Numbered from the stretch's first letter, positions 34,520 through 43,370 are shown. The stretch: 64,000 bases of DNA from Desulfosarcina alkanivorans (GCF_009688945.1 NZ_AP021874.1:6014001-6078000), one strand, 5' to 3'. Numbers and translations: made by a program. The notes: generated by a model not told the origin, from the sequence alone.

Positions 34520-34712
34520 GATGTGCCTCCTTTTGCTTGGGTAAGTATTTGTTAGGGGTAACAAAAGTTTACCGTTGCAAGTGAAAGGGGGCAACCCATC
34601 ATCATGTTTTCTGTTCGAGAATGGGGTATTAAAAAGCTCGTCGGAGAACAGGAAATATGATGATGGGTTTACACGACAGCCCCGTTTCTTTGGGAGGCCA
34701 TAACTAGTATCA
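34520..34712 (-). ncRNA. Candidate bridge RNA region of IS110 copy 2
   Basis: Same inverted-repeat-rich non-coding end as 22842-23034. Conservation of this non-coding stretch is complete by eye between the copies. Confidence 0.3.
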
Positions 34713-34784
34713 TATGCATACACACCGACCTTTCCCGTCGTTCGTTCCTCACTCTGGGAATGGCGGGTGATGCCGGCGTTATAC
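34713..34784 (+). other. attC remainder after IS110 copy 2
   Basis: TATGCATACACACCGACC, stem CCCGTCGTTCG...GGGAATGGCGGG and R' GTTATAC (34778-34784). Together with GGCC (32235) and AAC (32939) it is one attC broken twice. Confidence 0.65.
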
Positions 34785-34832
34785 ACATTAAAGGACTACA
34801 TGATTTTTCAAATTTGAACTACAGGAGGTAGT

Positions 34833-35357
34833 TTGAAAAAAGCAAAAAATGTTAAACAAGAAGAAACAGTTGATCTCTTAAACAAATGTTGGATGACTCA
34901 TGATGGAATGTGGTTTTTTCATTGTTTGCAAGAGTTTGGAATCGAGGCAACAAATAAGATTAATAAATCTGCAATAAAATCACTTTCAGCAATTGAAATA
35001 GCAAGAGTTAAAAAAACATTAGAATGCATGGAACCTGAAAAAAGCTTTGACACGTTTAAGTCATTTTTTAATGAAGCATCCAAATTAATGATTCCAAATT
35101 TTATGAATGTTATTTTTACATATCCTGATAAAGACAAAATGGCATGGGAATTCAAACAAGATAAATGCTTTGCGTATACAGGTATCAAAAGGATAGGGGT
35201 CATAGATAAGTACGAATGTGGAGTTTTATACAGAATTAAATGCTGGCTTGATGAACTTGGAATAAAAAATAGTTTCATACCTGAAATAGACAAATGCCAT
35301 ATGCACAGTAGTGGCAATTGTTCAGGAGAAATTCAGTTATATTTTAAAAATAATTAA
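34833..35357 (+). CDS. DUF6125-like cytoplasmic protein
   Basis: The start is a TTG at 34833 with AGGAGG at 34822-34827. 174 aa; the N-terminal MTHDGMWFFHCLQEFGIEATNKINK region resembles DUF6125/amino-thiazoline hydrolase-like proteins, though I assign this from memory of the motif only. The C-terminal part contains several Cys and His residues (CHMHSSGNC) that could bind a metal. No membrane segments. It is a single-gene cassette with AT-rich codons. Confidence 0.6.
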   Translation: MKKAKNVKQEETVDLLNKCWMTHDGMWFFHCLQEFGIEATNKINKSAIKSLSAIEIARVKKTLECMEPEKSFDTFKSFFNEASKLMIPNFMNVIFTYPDKDKMAWEFKQDKCFAYTGIKRIGVIDKYECGVLYRIKCWLDELGIKNSFIPEIDKCHMHSSGNCSGEIQLYFKNN

Positions 35358-35361
35358 TTAA

Positions 35362-35586
35362 GCATAACAAAAGTTTACAGACCGGCCGCCATCGCGCTTT
35401 TGCAGGTGTATCGTTGGTCATTCTTGGTAAAATTAATCTTTAGCACACAATCCGTGTAGGCGGCGGCTGAAACTCGCGATAAGCTGGATGCTTCGCCATG
35501 GGCCTGAACGTGTCGCGCTGCGCGCTCCACTTATCAGGCCCATGGAGCCGACTGCGATTCTCGCGGCTCATCCGGCGACGTTAGCC
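35362..35586 (+). repeat. attC plus internally deleted composite module (copy H)
   Basis: R'' GCATAAC (35362-35368); first arm GCCGCCATCGCGC.../GTAGGCGGCGGC; GATAAGC at 35478. Compared with other copies the module lacks part of the first palindrome (GATAAGCTGGA joins TGCTTCGCC) and the second nested hairpin is shortened; R' GTTAGCC at 35580-35586. Confidence 0.7.
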
Positions 35587-35602
35587 ATGAAAGAAGAAGG
35601 AT

Positions 35603-35914
35603 ATGTCCCCAACCATTGCAGCGCGTGAAGTATACCGAGTACCGTTCCGCTCATTTATTCCATTTCTGCTGATCTCGTTCGGTTTGGCCTGGGGTATCCT
35701 TGGTTTGTACATCTTTCTGTCGGAACGTATGGAAGCGGTGTTTGGTCAGCTCACCGGCAACCATCCACTCTTTTTCCTGGCGGTGTATGCTCCTGCAATC
35801 GCAGCGTTCGCTATTGTTACCAGTAGCGGTGGTCTCGCAGGCCTGCGGGGCTTCCTCGAAAGGGCTTTGCTCTGGCGCTGCAACGCAGCCTGGTATGCCT
35901 TTCAATGGCAATGA
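35603..35914 (+). pseudogene. CPBP/CAAX-type intramembrane protease, N-terminal fragment
   Basis: 103 aa with two hydrophobic segments (FIPFLLISFGLAWGILGLYI and PLFFLAVYAPAIAAFAIV) and the family-typical GLRGFLERALLWR preceding the catalytic core. The EExxxR and HxxxN motifs of CPBP proteases are absent because the frame ends in unrelated sequence after WYAFQ. It appears to be the last cassette, cut where the array meets the following region. Confidence 0.65.
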
Positions 35915-36445
35915 AAAGGGTACCAGAAATGGGAAAATACAAAGTTACCACCCTGGGGGCCGTTGAAGTTCCTTTTTCCCATCCCTGGCCACCGGCGCGG
36001 AAGATCCGGCGGTGGCGAAAGCGCTCTTTGAAAACGGGTGGCCCCGGACACACGCGCCAGTCGTTTCTGTTTGTGGGATCGGAAATAAAAATGGGCAAGA
36101 CCTATGGTGGGGCCTTGCCCATAGAGGGGGCGAGAGATTCAGGGCAGCGCAATTAAAGCCAGTTCAAGTCTGTGGGGTATCCCCTCAGGTGGAGATTATA
36201 TTGGCCGATATGTTTCAGACTTTAGAAATTAATTGGCTTTTGGCAACTGGGATCTGTTTTTTTATTTGGCAGGGGGAAATACGGGGGAATAAAAAAAGGG
36301 CTTAGCGGGTGATTTCGCTAAGCCCTTGATTTGTTTGGCTCCCCGGATCATCCACTCGTCGAACCAAATCATGCGCCGAGATAATCCTCTGTTATTATAC
36401 ATATAATAACAAGAAAAGGTCCTCCGTTCAGGCCAGAAACAAGCT
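35915..36445. other. Gene-poor junction after the cassette array
   Basis: No convincing gene. It holds a hairpin GGGCAAG...CTTGCCC (36093-36120), a strong terminator-like hairpin (listed separately) and AT-rich stretches. Frames here lack ribosome-binding sites and family motifs. It marks the change from cassette array to chromosomal-type sequence. Confidence 0.4.
36296..36327 (-). terminator. Rho-independent-type terminator
   Basis: Perfect stem AAGGGCTTAGCG / CGCTAAGCCCTT with an 8-nt loop; on the minus strand it is followed by a run of seven T residues. It could end transcription of the minus-strand sigma-54 regulator operon. Confidence 0.65.
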
Positions 36446-36646
36446 AATTTTCCGGTCGATAAGGCCATCACACAGAGAGACTGGAAAAGATCCTTACTTC
36501 AAGGACAGGAACCAACCAATGCCGTCTTGAACGGCTTTCGGTTCGTCGAATATCTTAAGGACAATCCAGACGCCACATATGATGATTTGGCCGCAGATGC
36601 TGGGATCACGAAGGCACGCGTATACCAGATGATAGCCCTCTGTAAC
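36446..36646 (+). pseudogene. HTH fragment of a recombinase-like or accessory protein (N-terminal part)
   Basis: Open frame encoding ...AITQRDWKRSLLQGQEPTN then VEYLKDNPDATYDDLAADAG and ITKARVYQMIALCN, the last being a helix-turn-helix as seen in small recombinase-associated proteins. No start codon with a ribosome-binding site, and the homology ends at 36646. A sequence that would naturally continue it (RLPARITDFL...FTERRLRPLT) is found at 62941. Confidence 0.5.
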
Positions 36647-36784
36647 GCGCTATATGCTCTAACATTGATAACTCATGGACGTCTATTTTATGTTCCACAT
36701 CGACAAGGGCTATTCCAACAGCAAATTACAAATGCGGTTTCAATTGTCATATTACTTCATTCTATATCATTTAAAAGCAATCAA

Positions 36785-38419
36785 TTAGGATTGATTTTTT
36801 GGCTTTTTAATCTTCATCCTTTTCATTCTTTCAATCAATGTAGTCGGTTTTATACCGAGCAATTTGGCGGCACCAGTATCGGTGTAGATCTTCCAATTGC
36901 AATGCTTCAAAGCCCGGATCATATTGTCCCTTTCAAGCTCATACAAATCATCGGCAGAAAGAATGCCATCGACGTATAAATTTGATGAATCCTGTCTATC
37001 GGGAACAACCGGCACTCCTTCACCCTCCAATATAGTCCTAAAATTCAACTTCTTTGACCTTGAAAGAATCATTGCTCGTTCGATAGCATTTTCCAATTCG
37101 CGGACATTCCCCGGCCAGTCATATGCCTGGAGGTCTAGTACATTTGCCTTAGTCAACTGAGGCATGGGAAGATTCATTTCCCTGGAGAGCTTTTCAATGA
37201 AGTGGGATGCCAGCAGCGGTATATCGTCGATGCGATCTTTCAGCGGGGAAACATGGATTGGAAAGACATTCAAACGGTAAAAAAGGTCATCGCGAAAAGC
37301 TTTATTCTTGACTTCTTCCTTCAGTTTTTTATTGGTGGCGGCGATTACCCGTACATCGACCTTTCTAGTCCTTTCTTCCCCCAGGCGTTCGTATTCACCT
37401 TCTTGGAGTACCCGCAATAGTTTGGTTTGGAGAGACAGTGGAATTTCACCGACTTCATCCAAGAAGATGGTGCCGCCGTCCGCCGCTTCAAAGCGGCCAA
37501 CCCTGTCCTTGACCGCTCCTGTGTATGCACCCTTAACATGGCCAAAAAACTCGCTTTCATAGAGTTCTTTAGGAATGGCAGCACAGTTGACCCTGATAAA
37601 CGCATGCGCCTTTCGGTCGCTATTTTTATGAATTTCACGAGCCACTAACTCCTTTCCAGTTCCGGATTCGCCTTGTATCAGCACGCTTGACTTCGTTGGG
37701 GCCACCAGTTCTATCTGGGAAATGACGCTTTTTATGGAAAGGCTTTGGCCGATGATCGTCCCATAACGGTGGGTGTCGGCCAATTCCTGTTTGAGCAGGA
37801 CGTTTTCGGCTTGCAATCGATCTTTCAGTGATCGGATCTCCGACGTTCGTTCAGCAACGATCGCCTCTAAACTGTCGCGATGTCTCTTCAGTTCCTCCTC
37901 GACCAGTTTTTGCTTCGAAATGTCCTCGACCATCCCAATGATCATCGTTTCATTTGAATGTGTTTCTTTGACGAGGATAACCGCCAGGCTGCCCCAGAAC
38001 ACCTGCCCAGATTTGCGGACATACTTTTTCTCCATTTTGTAGTGGTCTATTTCATTGGAAACGAGCTTTTTGAAAAGCTCAATATTGGGGCCCTGATCAT
38101 CCGAATGGGTGAATTCGGAAAAATGCATGTTTTCAAGTTCGTTTTTTGGATACCCCATCATTTCGCACATTGCTCGGTTTGCAAGCACGATCTTTCCATC
38201 CATATCCGTCATGGCAGCACCAAAGGGGGCGTATTCAAAAACTTTGCGAAATTTGGACTCACTGTCTGATAGCCTAACTTCCGCCTTTTTTAATTTGGAG
38301 ACTTGATCTTCAAGCTCATGGTTTGTCTTTTTCAACGCTTCAACATATTCACTGCACTGACCTTCAAGCAGCCGGCATTTAGCCTCCAGCGCTTTTATCC
38401 CACCCTTGGTTTGGGCCAT
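36785..38419 (-). CDS. Sigma-54-dependent activator with PAS sensor
   Basis: 544 aa. N-terminal coiled coil (about 1-50), one PAS domain (about 55-180; EYAPFGAAMTDMDGKIVLAN, then FWGSLAVILVKE and GMVEDISKQK), second coiled coil, then a complete AAA+ sigma-54 interaction domain: Walker A GESGTGKE, the sigma-54 loop GAYTGA, Walker B TIFLDEVGEI, arginine-finger region and NVRELENAIERA. A Fis-type HTH closes it (GAAKLLGIKPTTLIERMKRM). It activates sigma-54 RNA polymerase in response to a PAS ligand or redox state. A perfect inverted repeat and a sigma-54-like promoter lie in the divergent intergenic region, so the adjacent 38692 gene is the likely target. Confidence 0.92.
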   Translation of the reverse strand: MAQTKGGIKALEAKCRLLEGQCSEYVEALKKTNHELEDQVSKLKKAEVRLSDSESKFRKVFEYAPFGAAMTDMDGKIVLANRAMCEMMGYPKNELENMHFSEFTHSDDQGPNIELFKKLVSNEIDHYKMEKKYVRKSGQVFWGSLAVILVKETHSNETMIIGMVEDISKQKLVEEELKRHRDSLEAIVAERTSEIRSLKDRLQAENVLLKQELADTHRYGTIIGQSLSIKSVISQIELVAPTKSSVLIQGESGTGKELVAREIHKNSDRKAHAFIRVNCAAIPKELYESEFFGHVKGAYTGAVKDRVGRFEAADGGTIFLDEVGEIPLSLQTKLLRVLQEGEYERLGEERTRKVDVRVIAATNKKLKEEVKNKAFRDDLFYRLNVFPIHVSPLKDRIDDIPLLASHFIEKLSREMNLPMPQLTKANVLDLQAYDWPGNVRELENAIERAMILSRSKKLNFRTILEGEGVPVVPDRQDSSNLYVDGILSADDLYELERDNMIRALKHCNWKIYTDTGAAKLLGIKPTTLIERMKRMKIKKPKNQS

Positions 38420-38463
38420 AATCAGCTCTCCATGGAGATTGAAAGTTTAGAATCATATTCTTG

Positions 38464-38485
38464 AGAAAGATGTAGTCATCTTTCT
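38464..38485. promoter_or_regulatory. Inverted repeat, candidate upstream activating sequence
   Basis: AGAAAGATG-tagt-CATCTTTCT, a perfect 9-bp inverted repeat, extended by CTTGAG/CTCAAG arms with asymmetry. It lies between the regulator start and the sigma-54-like promoter at 38572, the usual place for an enhancer site. Confidence 0.5.
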
Positions 38486-38571
38486 GTGATTCTCAAGATA
38501 TTGAGATTAAATATTTGGTGTTTAAATAAAAAAAACAAATAAAATCATATTTTAAAAAAATTTTTCGAGTA

Positions 38572-38587
38572 TGGCATAAAAATTGGT
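38572..38587 (+). promoter_or_regulatory. Sigma-54-like promoter
   Basis: TGGCAT-N5-TTGG with GG-N10-GG spacing, about 105 bp upstream of the 38692 gene. Close to the consensus TGGCAC-N5-TTGC. Confidence 0.5.
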
Positions 38588-38691
38588 GTAAAGATCTCCA
38601 TCGGTATCAACGGCAGCTCTAATACACTGAATAACAAATATCGCAGGCAACAATCGTCAACGATATTTTGAAAAAATAAGGAGACGAAATC

Positions 38692-39513
38692 ATGAACAAA
38701 TACCTTGCCATATTGATCGCTTTGGCTAGTGCATTCATTTTTTCCTACGGATTCGCAAAAAAACAAGATGTGCAAAACCAAAACCAGCCTTTGAAGGAAG
38801 GATTTATCGAGCTGTCCTACAGCAATGGTTCGCCTTCGACATACGGTGTCAGCGGAATCAACGAGGTTTTGCGGGCAATCGGTGTCCGGGTGAGCACACT
38901 GCCGCTTCCTGATGAAGCCTCTCATTTACTGAAGGCGTCCCAGACCCGCGCATTGACCTCTTTGGAAGCCGACGAGCTGATTTCGATTTTCTCACTGGAC
39001 CGAAACGACCTTTTGAACGAGATCGAAAATGCCGGGAGGGAGCCAGAGGTCGAAAACGGGGGAGTACCGACATCTGAAATCGGAGTGCCGCCTTACCCGA
39101 AGGTTTACGATATGAAGGCGTTAAGCCCAGAGGTAGAAATTTATCTTCAAGAAAAGTTCGGCAAACTGCACGTAAACAGCACCGACGAGGGTGTCGGGAT
39201 CGACGAGGTGATGACGATTGTTTCCGGCGGGCCCTACACTTGGTTTTTTGTTTTGCCTGGCAATGTGGTCGGCAAGCTGACCTTCGGTCATGCCGGTGAG
39301 AGCGGTCATGCCTGGCGAATCAGCTATCCTGGATTGGTGCCTCACGGTGGTTATTTCGATGCGAAATATGGGCTGGTAGTAGCCTATGCGCATGGCCCCG
39401 AGCACTTTGTCATGCGCTACGAAGACCCCAGTGTGCAGGGTACGGAAACATTGGGCAAGAACCCCTGGATCGACTTTTCCCAGGAAACGCCCCAGCTTTT
39501 GAGCAAGAGATAA
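38692..39513 (+). CDS. Hypothetical exported protein, sigma-54-regulated
   Basis: ATG at 38692 with AAGGAG 9 nt upstream. 273 aa with an N-terminal signal peptide or anchor (YLAILIALASAFIFSYGFA). An N-terminal helical part (about 40-115) is followed by a Pro-rich linker and a C-terminal domain with conserved-looking His/Gly pieces (GHAGESGHAWRISYPG, YAHGPEHFVMRYE). No family is recognised. It is the first gene downstream of the sigma-54-like promoter and precedes the DMT exporter, separated by a hairpin that could reduce readthrough. Confidence 0.65.
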   Translation: MNKYLAILIALASAFIFSYGFAKKQDVQNQNQPLKEGFIELSYSNGSPSTYGVSGINEVLRAIGVRVSTLPLPDEASHLLKASQTRALTSLEADELISIFSLDRNDLLNEIENAGREPEVENGGVPTSEIGVPPYPKVYDMKALSPEVEIYLQEKFGKLHVNSTDEGVGIDEVMTIVSGGPYTWFFVLPGNVVGKLTFGHAGESGHAWRISYPGLVPHGGYFDAKYGLVVAYAHGPEHFVMRYEDPSVQGTETLGKNPWIDFSQETPQLLSKR

Positions 39514-39519
39514 CAATTA

Positions 39520-39548
39520 CACAGGCCCTGCGACAAGCAGGGCCTGTG
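39520..39548 (+). terminator. Intercistronic hairpin
   Basis: CACAGGCCCTGC gacaa GCAGGGCCTGTG, a perfect 12-bp stem without a T-run, between the exported protein and the DMT transporter genes. It may be an attenuator or an mRNA-stabilising structure rather than a full terminator. Confidence 0.55.
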
Positions 39549-39566
39549 AACCATAGGGAGGACCAA

Positions 39567-40520
39567 ATGATGAAAATAGCACATGCAAAGGCGGCTATGA
39601 CCGCCCAAGGAAATAAAAACGGATACGTCCATGGATTGATGCTGCTAACGATTCTCCTGATCGCAAGCTCGTTTCCAGTGGCTGCGACCATCACCCATGC
39701 GCTGCCGCCAGCGGTAATGATGTTTGTCCGATTTTTGCTGGCTGCCCTCCTTTTCTCGCCATTCGTTCTGGTCAGAAATGGGATTTCGCTTCCATCACTG
39801 AGAAGTTCGATCAATTACATTGTCATCAGCATACCATTGGTCGTGTTTTTCTGGTGCATGTTCAAAAGCCTCAGATACACGAGCCTGTTGAACACGGGTG
39901 CCTTGTTTACGATGGTGCCGACAATTACGGCGGTTTTAGCAATTATCATCAACAAGGATACCATTACCAGAATTCGCGCTTTGGGAATTTTCATCGGTAC
40001 GCTTGGTGCCGTCTGGATCGTGTTTCGGGGGGACTGGCAAGCGCTTATGAATCTGGACCTCAACTATGGGGATTTTGTCTTTATGATCGGCTGCCTGTTT
40101 CTTGGGCTTTACAATGCACTGATAAAGCGCTTGTACCGGAATGAGCCGATGGAGCTGATGACTTTCTGGGTGCTTTGCTGGGGCAGCTTGTGGTTCCTGG
40201 TGCTCTGCTGGCAGGATATGGCCTCCATCGACTGGGTCGGGGTTGAACTGAATGTGTATGCGGGCATCGCCTATCTTTCCCTGTTTACGACGCTCACGAC
40301 CTTCTTTCTATTGCAGTTCTCCATTGTGCGGATTGGTGCGACCAAAGTGTCTGCCTACAATTTCCTGACGCCTGTTTTCGTCATTCTCTTAGGAATCATC
40401 CTGGGGATGGAACAGTTCATACCTATTACCTTACCAGGCATTTTATTGGTTGTCAGTGCGATGCTCTTAATTCAATGGGAAAAGGATAGCAAGCCAGCCC
40501 AAAGGAAGCAGTCGGTTTAA
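39567..40520 (+). CDS. EamA/DMT-family transporter
   Basis: The ATG at 39567 follows GGGAGG with 5-nt spacing; the ORF extends 21 nt further upstream. 317 aa with ten predicted transmembrane helices in two EamA repeats (first repeat from LMLLTILLIASSFPVAATI, second from YGDFVFMIGCLFLGLYNALI, with the typical TPVFVILLGIILGMEQF near the end). DMT carriers export metabolites, drugs or amino acids. Following the sigma-54-controlled gene, it may remove the compound sensed by the regulator; that is inference. Confidence 0.88.
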   Translation: MMKIAHAKAAMTAQGNKNGYVHGLMLLTILLIASSFPVAATITHALPPAVMMFVRFLLAALLFSPFVLVRNGISLPSLRSSINYIVISIPLVVFFWCMFKSLRYTSLLNTGALFTMVPTITAVLAIIINKDTITRIRALGIFIGTLGAVWIVFRGDWQALMNLDLNYGDFVFMIGCLFLGLYNALIKRLYRNEPMELMTFWVLCWGSLWFLVLCWQDMASIDWVGVELNVYAGIAYLSLFTTLTTFFLLQFSIVRIGATKVSAYNFLTPVFVILLGIILGMEQFIPITLPGILLVVSAMLLIQWEKDSKPAQRKQSV

Positions 40521-40917
40521 TGATGGTGATTGAGCGGTTTAACTTAACAAGATGGCGAGCTTGTGGACGGCAGGCAGAAAGGTTCAAGAAAAATGAAGAT
40601 TACGATATTCGGAAGAACGGGAAATGTTGGAAGCAGAATCGTTGAAGAGGCCGTTCTGCGTGGTCACGGCGTTATGGTCGTGGCAAGGAACGAAAGCCGA
40701 TTTGACTCATTACCGGTAGCACGTCTAATCTGGAGGTGGTAAAGTCTCTTGGGGCAGATGCGGTAATTGATTATACGCAAAACGATTTTACCGCTAACGG
40801 GGGAAACTATGACACCATCTTCGACACGGTCGGTAAAAGCTCGTTTTCAGGCAATTTGAATTCATTGACGCCCAATGGAATCTATCTCAGATCACTCCAT
40901 ATCGCATTGTTGCCATT

Positions 40918-42481
40918 GTACGCGTTCACGGGATATTCCCGTATGAATCAAATCCAGGAAAGGTCAGGCATTATATTACGAAAGTAGGAAGCAATACATT
41001 CCACGAGAAATGGGAACGTGGGCTTTTCATTTAAACGGCAGGTCTCTTTCAGTGACAAGATCCGCTCGACCCACCGATTACCCTTTTCGCTTTGGGTTCC
41101 CAGACTGCGTTTTCGCCACAGCACACCAAAACGTAAGGCCCGCTCAGCGCGATTATTTGTAGGTTCGACGCCATGGTGATCGAGAAAGGTCCACAGACTG
41201 TCCATTTCCCGTACGATCTGACGGGCAAGTCTACCAGCATCGGTCTTGTCCTCCTCCCAAAGGGAGACGGTGAACAAGAAGAACGTATAAAAATCCGACC
41301 ACTGTTTTGAGTCGGGAGGTTCTTTGGCAAACGATACCAGTTGCCTCAGCCAGGCGGCGACGATTTCTCCGAAGCGGCGAAGGTCGGGTTTCTTTCTTTC
41401 CGTCAGGGCATCGGCCTTGCGGATCAGGTGAGCCAGGCAGGTTTGGCGGTGCACCCATTTTTGGTATAGGCCGTATCCATCACTGACCAGAATGCCGTTC
41501 CAATCCTGGATTAAGTTTTCGAAGGCCTCCTTAGACCGGTGTGGGTCGATACGATAAAATGCCACCCGTTCATTTACCATGGCCCACAGCCAGTGCAGAT
41601 CATTTTGCTTAAACCAGGATGTTTCGTCGATGTAGTTACACCAAAAGCGTCGGGCGATCTGGCCGATGCGTTCGTAGACTGGCAATAGCGCATTTGAGGT
41701 GCGGTCGACAATTTTCTGGATGGTTCCGGTGGCAATGGGAATGTCTAATACAGATTCGCACAACTTTTTGACATCGTTTCGGCTCATGCCCTTGATGCCG
41801 CTCAGTTCACCGATAAAGGCGGTAAAACGAGGACCGTAACCGGTGGACATCTCAGGTGGCAGCATGGCTTTGACCACGTTACCGCAGTTAGGGCAATCGC
41901 ATTGCTGGAGAAGATAGTGATTGACTTGCATTTCGATTTCGGGAAGCTCAATATGTTGATGTACGTAAAACGTTTTCATCTTTTCCTGATCGAAAGCCGA
42001 ATGCCCGCATGAGCAACGTTGCGGGGTCAACCAATAGCTCTCGGTCGGGTCCAGCACTTGCTGCTGGTGCGGCTTATGGCCTTTCTGACCGCCTTTAGCC
42101 TTTTTGCTCTTTTTTTGCTTTCTCTTCTTCCTCGCAAAAGGTGGATCGGAAGACGGTGGCTTGCTGGAGTTGTGAGAATTTTTCCGGGTCCGAACCTCGA
42201 GCTTCTCGAGCCGTTTTTCGTGGAGTGCAATCCGCTGTTCCATATCGAAAAGCGTCCGTTCCAGAGCCATGATGTAATGACGCACCGGCTCTGGCGTCAG
42301 TTGCCAATCGAGTTCCGAAAAAGGTCTTTTGAGTGCCATGAAAAGCACCCTATCATAGCCAAAAAGAAAAATCTAGATTTATTTTGAATTATTCCAGATG
42401 GTTAGGAGCCTTACTTTTGTGTATTGATTTCGGGGACTTGCGAAGCCAATCGGACCATCAAAGTACCCCGTGAATGCTTAC
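40918..42481 (-). mobile_element. IS66-family element, copy 2
   Basis: 1564 bp, same as copy 1 in reverse orientation, flanked by the 8-bp duplication TTGCCATT (40910-40917 and 42482-42489), the size expected for IS66. Confidence 0.92.
40948..42339 (-). CDS. IS66-family transposase (copy 2)
   Basis: About 463 aa, intact. Has Pro in the NSSKPPSSD motif (family consensus), where copy 1 has Ser. Zinc-finger and DDE motifs as in copy 1. Confidence 0.92.
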   Translation of the reverse strand: MALKRPFSELDWQLTPEPVRHYIMALERTLFDMEQRIALHEKRLEKLEVRTRKNSHNSSKPPSSDPPFARKKRKQKKSKKAKGGQKGHKPHQQQVLDPTESYWLTPQRCSCGHSAFDQEKMKTFYVHQHIELPEIEMQVNHYLLQQCDCPNCGNVVKAMLPPEMSTGYGPRFTAFIGELSGIKGMSRNDVKKLCESVLDIPIATGTIQKIVDRTSNALLPVYERIGQIARRFWCNYIDETSWFKQNDLHWLWAMVNERVAFYRIDPHRSKEAFENLIQDWNGILVSDGYGLYQKWVHRQTCLAHLIRKADALTERKKPDLRRFGEIVAAWLRQLVSFAKEPPDSKQWSDFYTFFLFTVSLWEEDKTDAGRLARQIVREMDSLWTFLDHHGVEPTNNRAERALRFGVLWRKRSLGTQSEKGNRWVERILSLKETCRLNEKPTFPFLVECIASYFRNIMPDLSWI

Positions 42482-42861
42482 TTGCCATTGATCCGTGGGC
42501 TTTGGGCTGGTGTGACAACCGACAAGAAGGTAATCGGCGGAACTGCAAATCAGAAAAAAGCAGACATGAACTTCCTCAAAGAGCTGATTGAAGCTGGTCA
42601 ACTCAAAGCGGTTATCGATCGACAATATCCGTTTGAGCGTATTGCTGATGCCCACCGGTATGTTGAGAAAGGACATAAAAAAGGCAATGTGGTTCTGACC
42701 ATGGGTGCATTGCCGAGATCAACCATAAATACAACATCGACATGAGATTCGACAGCGTGCCTTCCTGTGTGAACGGTTTGGCCCTACCCTTCCTGAACTG
42801 TGATCTGAGGCACTATCGAAGAGTTTGGAACGAAACCGAACGTCGAACACGGGAGTAAATT

Positions 42862-43278
42862 ATGTCACGAGAAGCAGGCGAAACCATACGGTTATTTATC
42901 AAAGAAGGCTTCAACAAAGGTAATTTTTCAATTCTTGAGGAGGTTATCCATCCCGAGTACCGGTATAGCAGTTCCGAGGGGGAACTGGAGGGTATCGACC
43001 AGTTGAGGGATTTAATTCAAGGACTTCGCCATGGGTTTCCTGATCTTAATCTGAGTATCGATGATTTATTCGCAGCCGAGAACAAGGTATGCACCCGCTT
43101 CACACTGACCGGGACGCATCAAGGTGATTACATGGGTATTAGCGCTACTGAAACAGCCATAAAGGTAACCGGAGTTGTCATAAGCCGGATCACAGAAGGT
43201 AAAATAATAGAGGAATGGGAGATGCTGGATATGCTGGGTTTCTTCCAGCAACTTGGGTTGGTTACTGAATTGTCATAG
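42862..43278 (+). CDS. SnoaL-like ester cyclase family protein
   Basis: ATG at 42862 with GGGAG 8 nt upstream. 138 aa, NTF2-like fold: N-terminal ETIRLFIKEGFNKGNFSILEE, PDLNLSIDDLFAAENKVCTRFT and the end GKIIEEWEMLDMLGFFQQLG, all typical of SnoaL-like/ester cyclase proteins of about 130-140 aa. The family covers polyketide cyclases and many stress-associated small-molecule enzymes. Intact, with no obvious operon partner; no sigma-54 promoter seen nearby. Confidence 0.85.
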   Translation: MSREAGETIRLFIKEGFNKGNFSILEEVIHPEYRYSSSEGELEGIDQLRDLIQGLRHGFPDLNLSIDDLFAAENKVCTRFTLTGTHQGDYMGISATETAIKVTGVVISRITEGKIIEEWEMLDMLGFFQQLGLVTELS

Positions 43279-43370
43279 CTGACAGCGACTGAATCGAACA
43301 AGACGGCAGGGGGAGCGCCTAACGGCGTTCACCGCCTCAAGAATGGTTTTGGGAGATATAGGTATTTGAT

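Larger units (their letters stand above)
32942..34712 (-). mobile_element. IS110-family element at an attC site, copy 2
   Basis: Same 1771-bp unit as 21264-23034, again starting directly after an R'' AAC (32939-32941), here the part of the box left downstream of the intron. The rest of the attC continues at 34713. Confidence 0.85.
40593..42745 (+). pseudogene. Mosaic SDR/MDR oxidoreductase, interrupted by IS66
   Basis: Starts as an atypical SDR (MKITIFGRTGNVGSRIVEEA, Rossmann GxxGxxG), then at about 40710 changes to the coenzyme-binding part of a quinone/zinc-type MDR oxidoreductase (TGSTSNLEVVKSLGADAVID, then YDTIFDTVGKSSF). IS66 copy 2 interrupts it at 40917; the C-terminus resumes at 42490 (QYPFERIADAHRYVEKGHK and GNVVLTM, typical MDR end). 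So two events occurred: fusion of an SDR start to an MDR gene lacking its N-terminal GroES-like domain, then IS66 insertion. No functional enzyme is expected. Confidence 0.8.

Noticed and set aside
1848..35586. CRISPR array made of the recurrent palindromic modules
   Set aside because: Copies are kilobases apart, separated by genes, unequal in length, and show attC box structure rather than short regular spacers.
35905..36305. Short plus-strand ORFs (83-97 aa) after the CPBP fragment
   Set aside because: They overlap one another in different frames, cover hairpins, and have no recognisable product.
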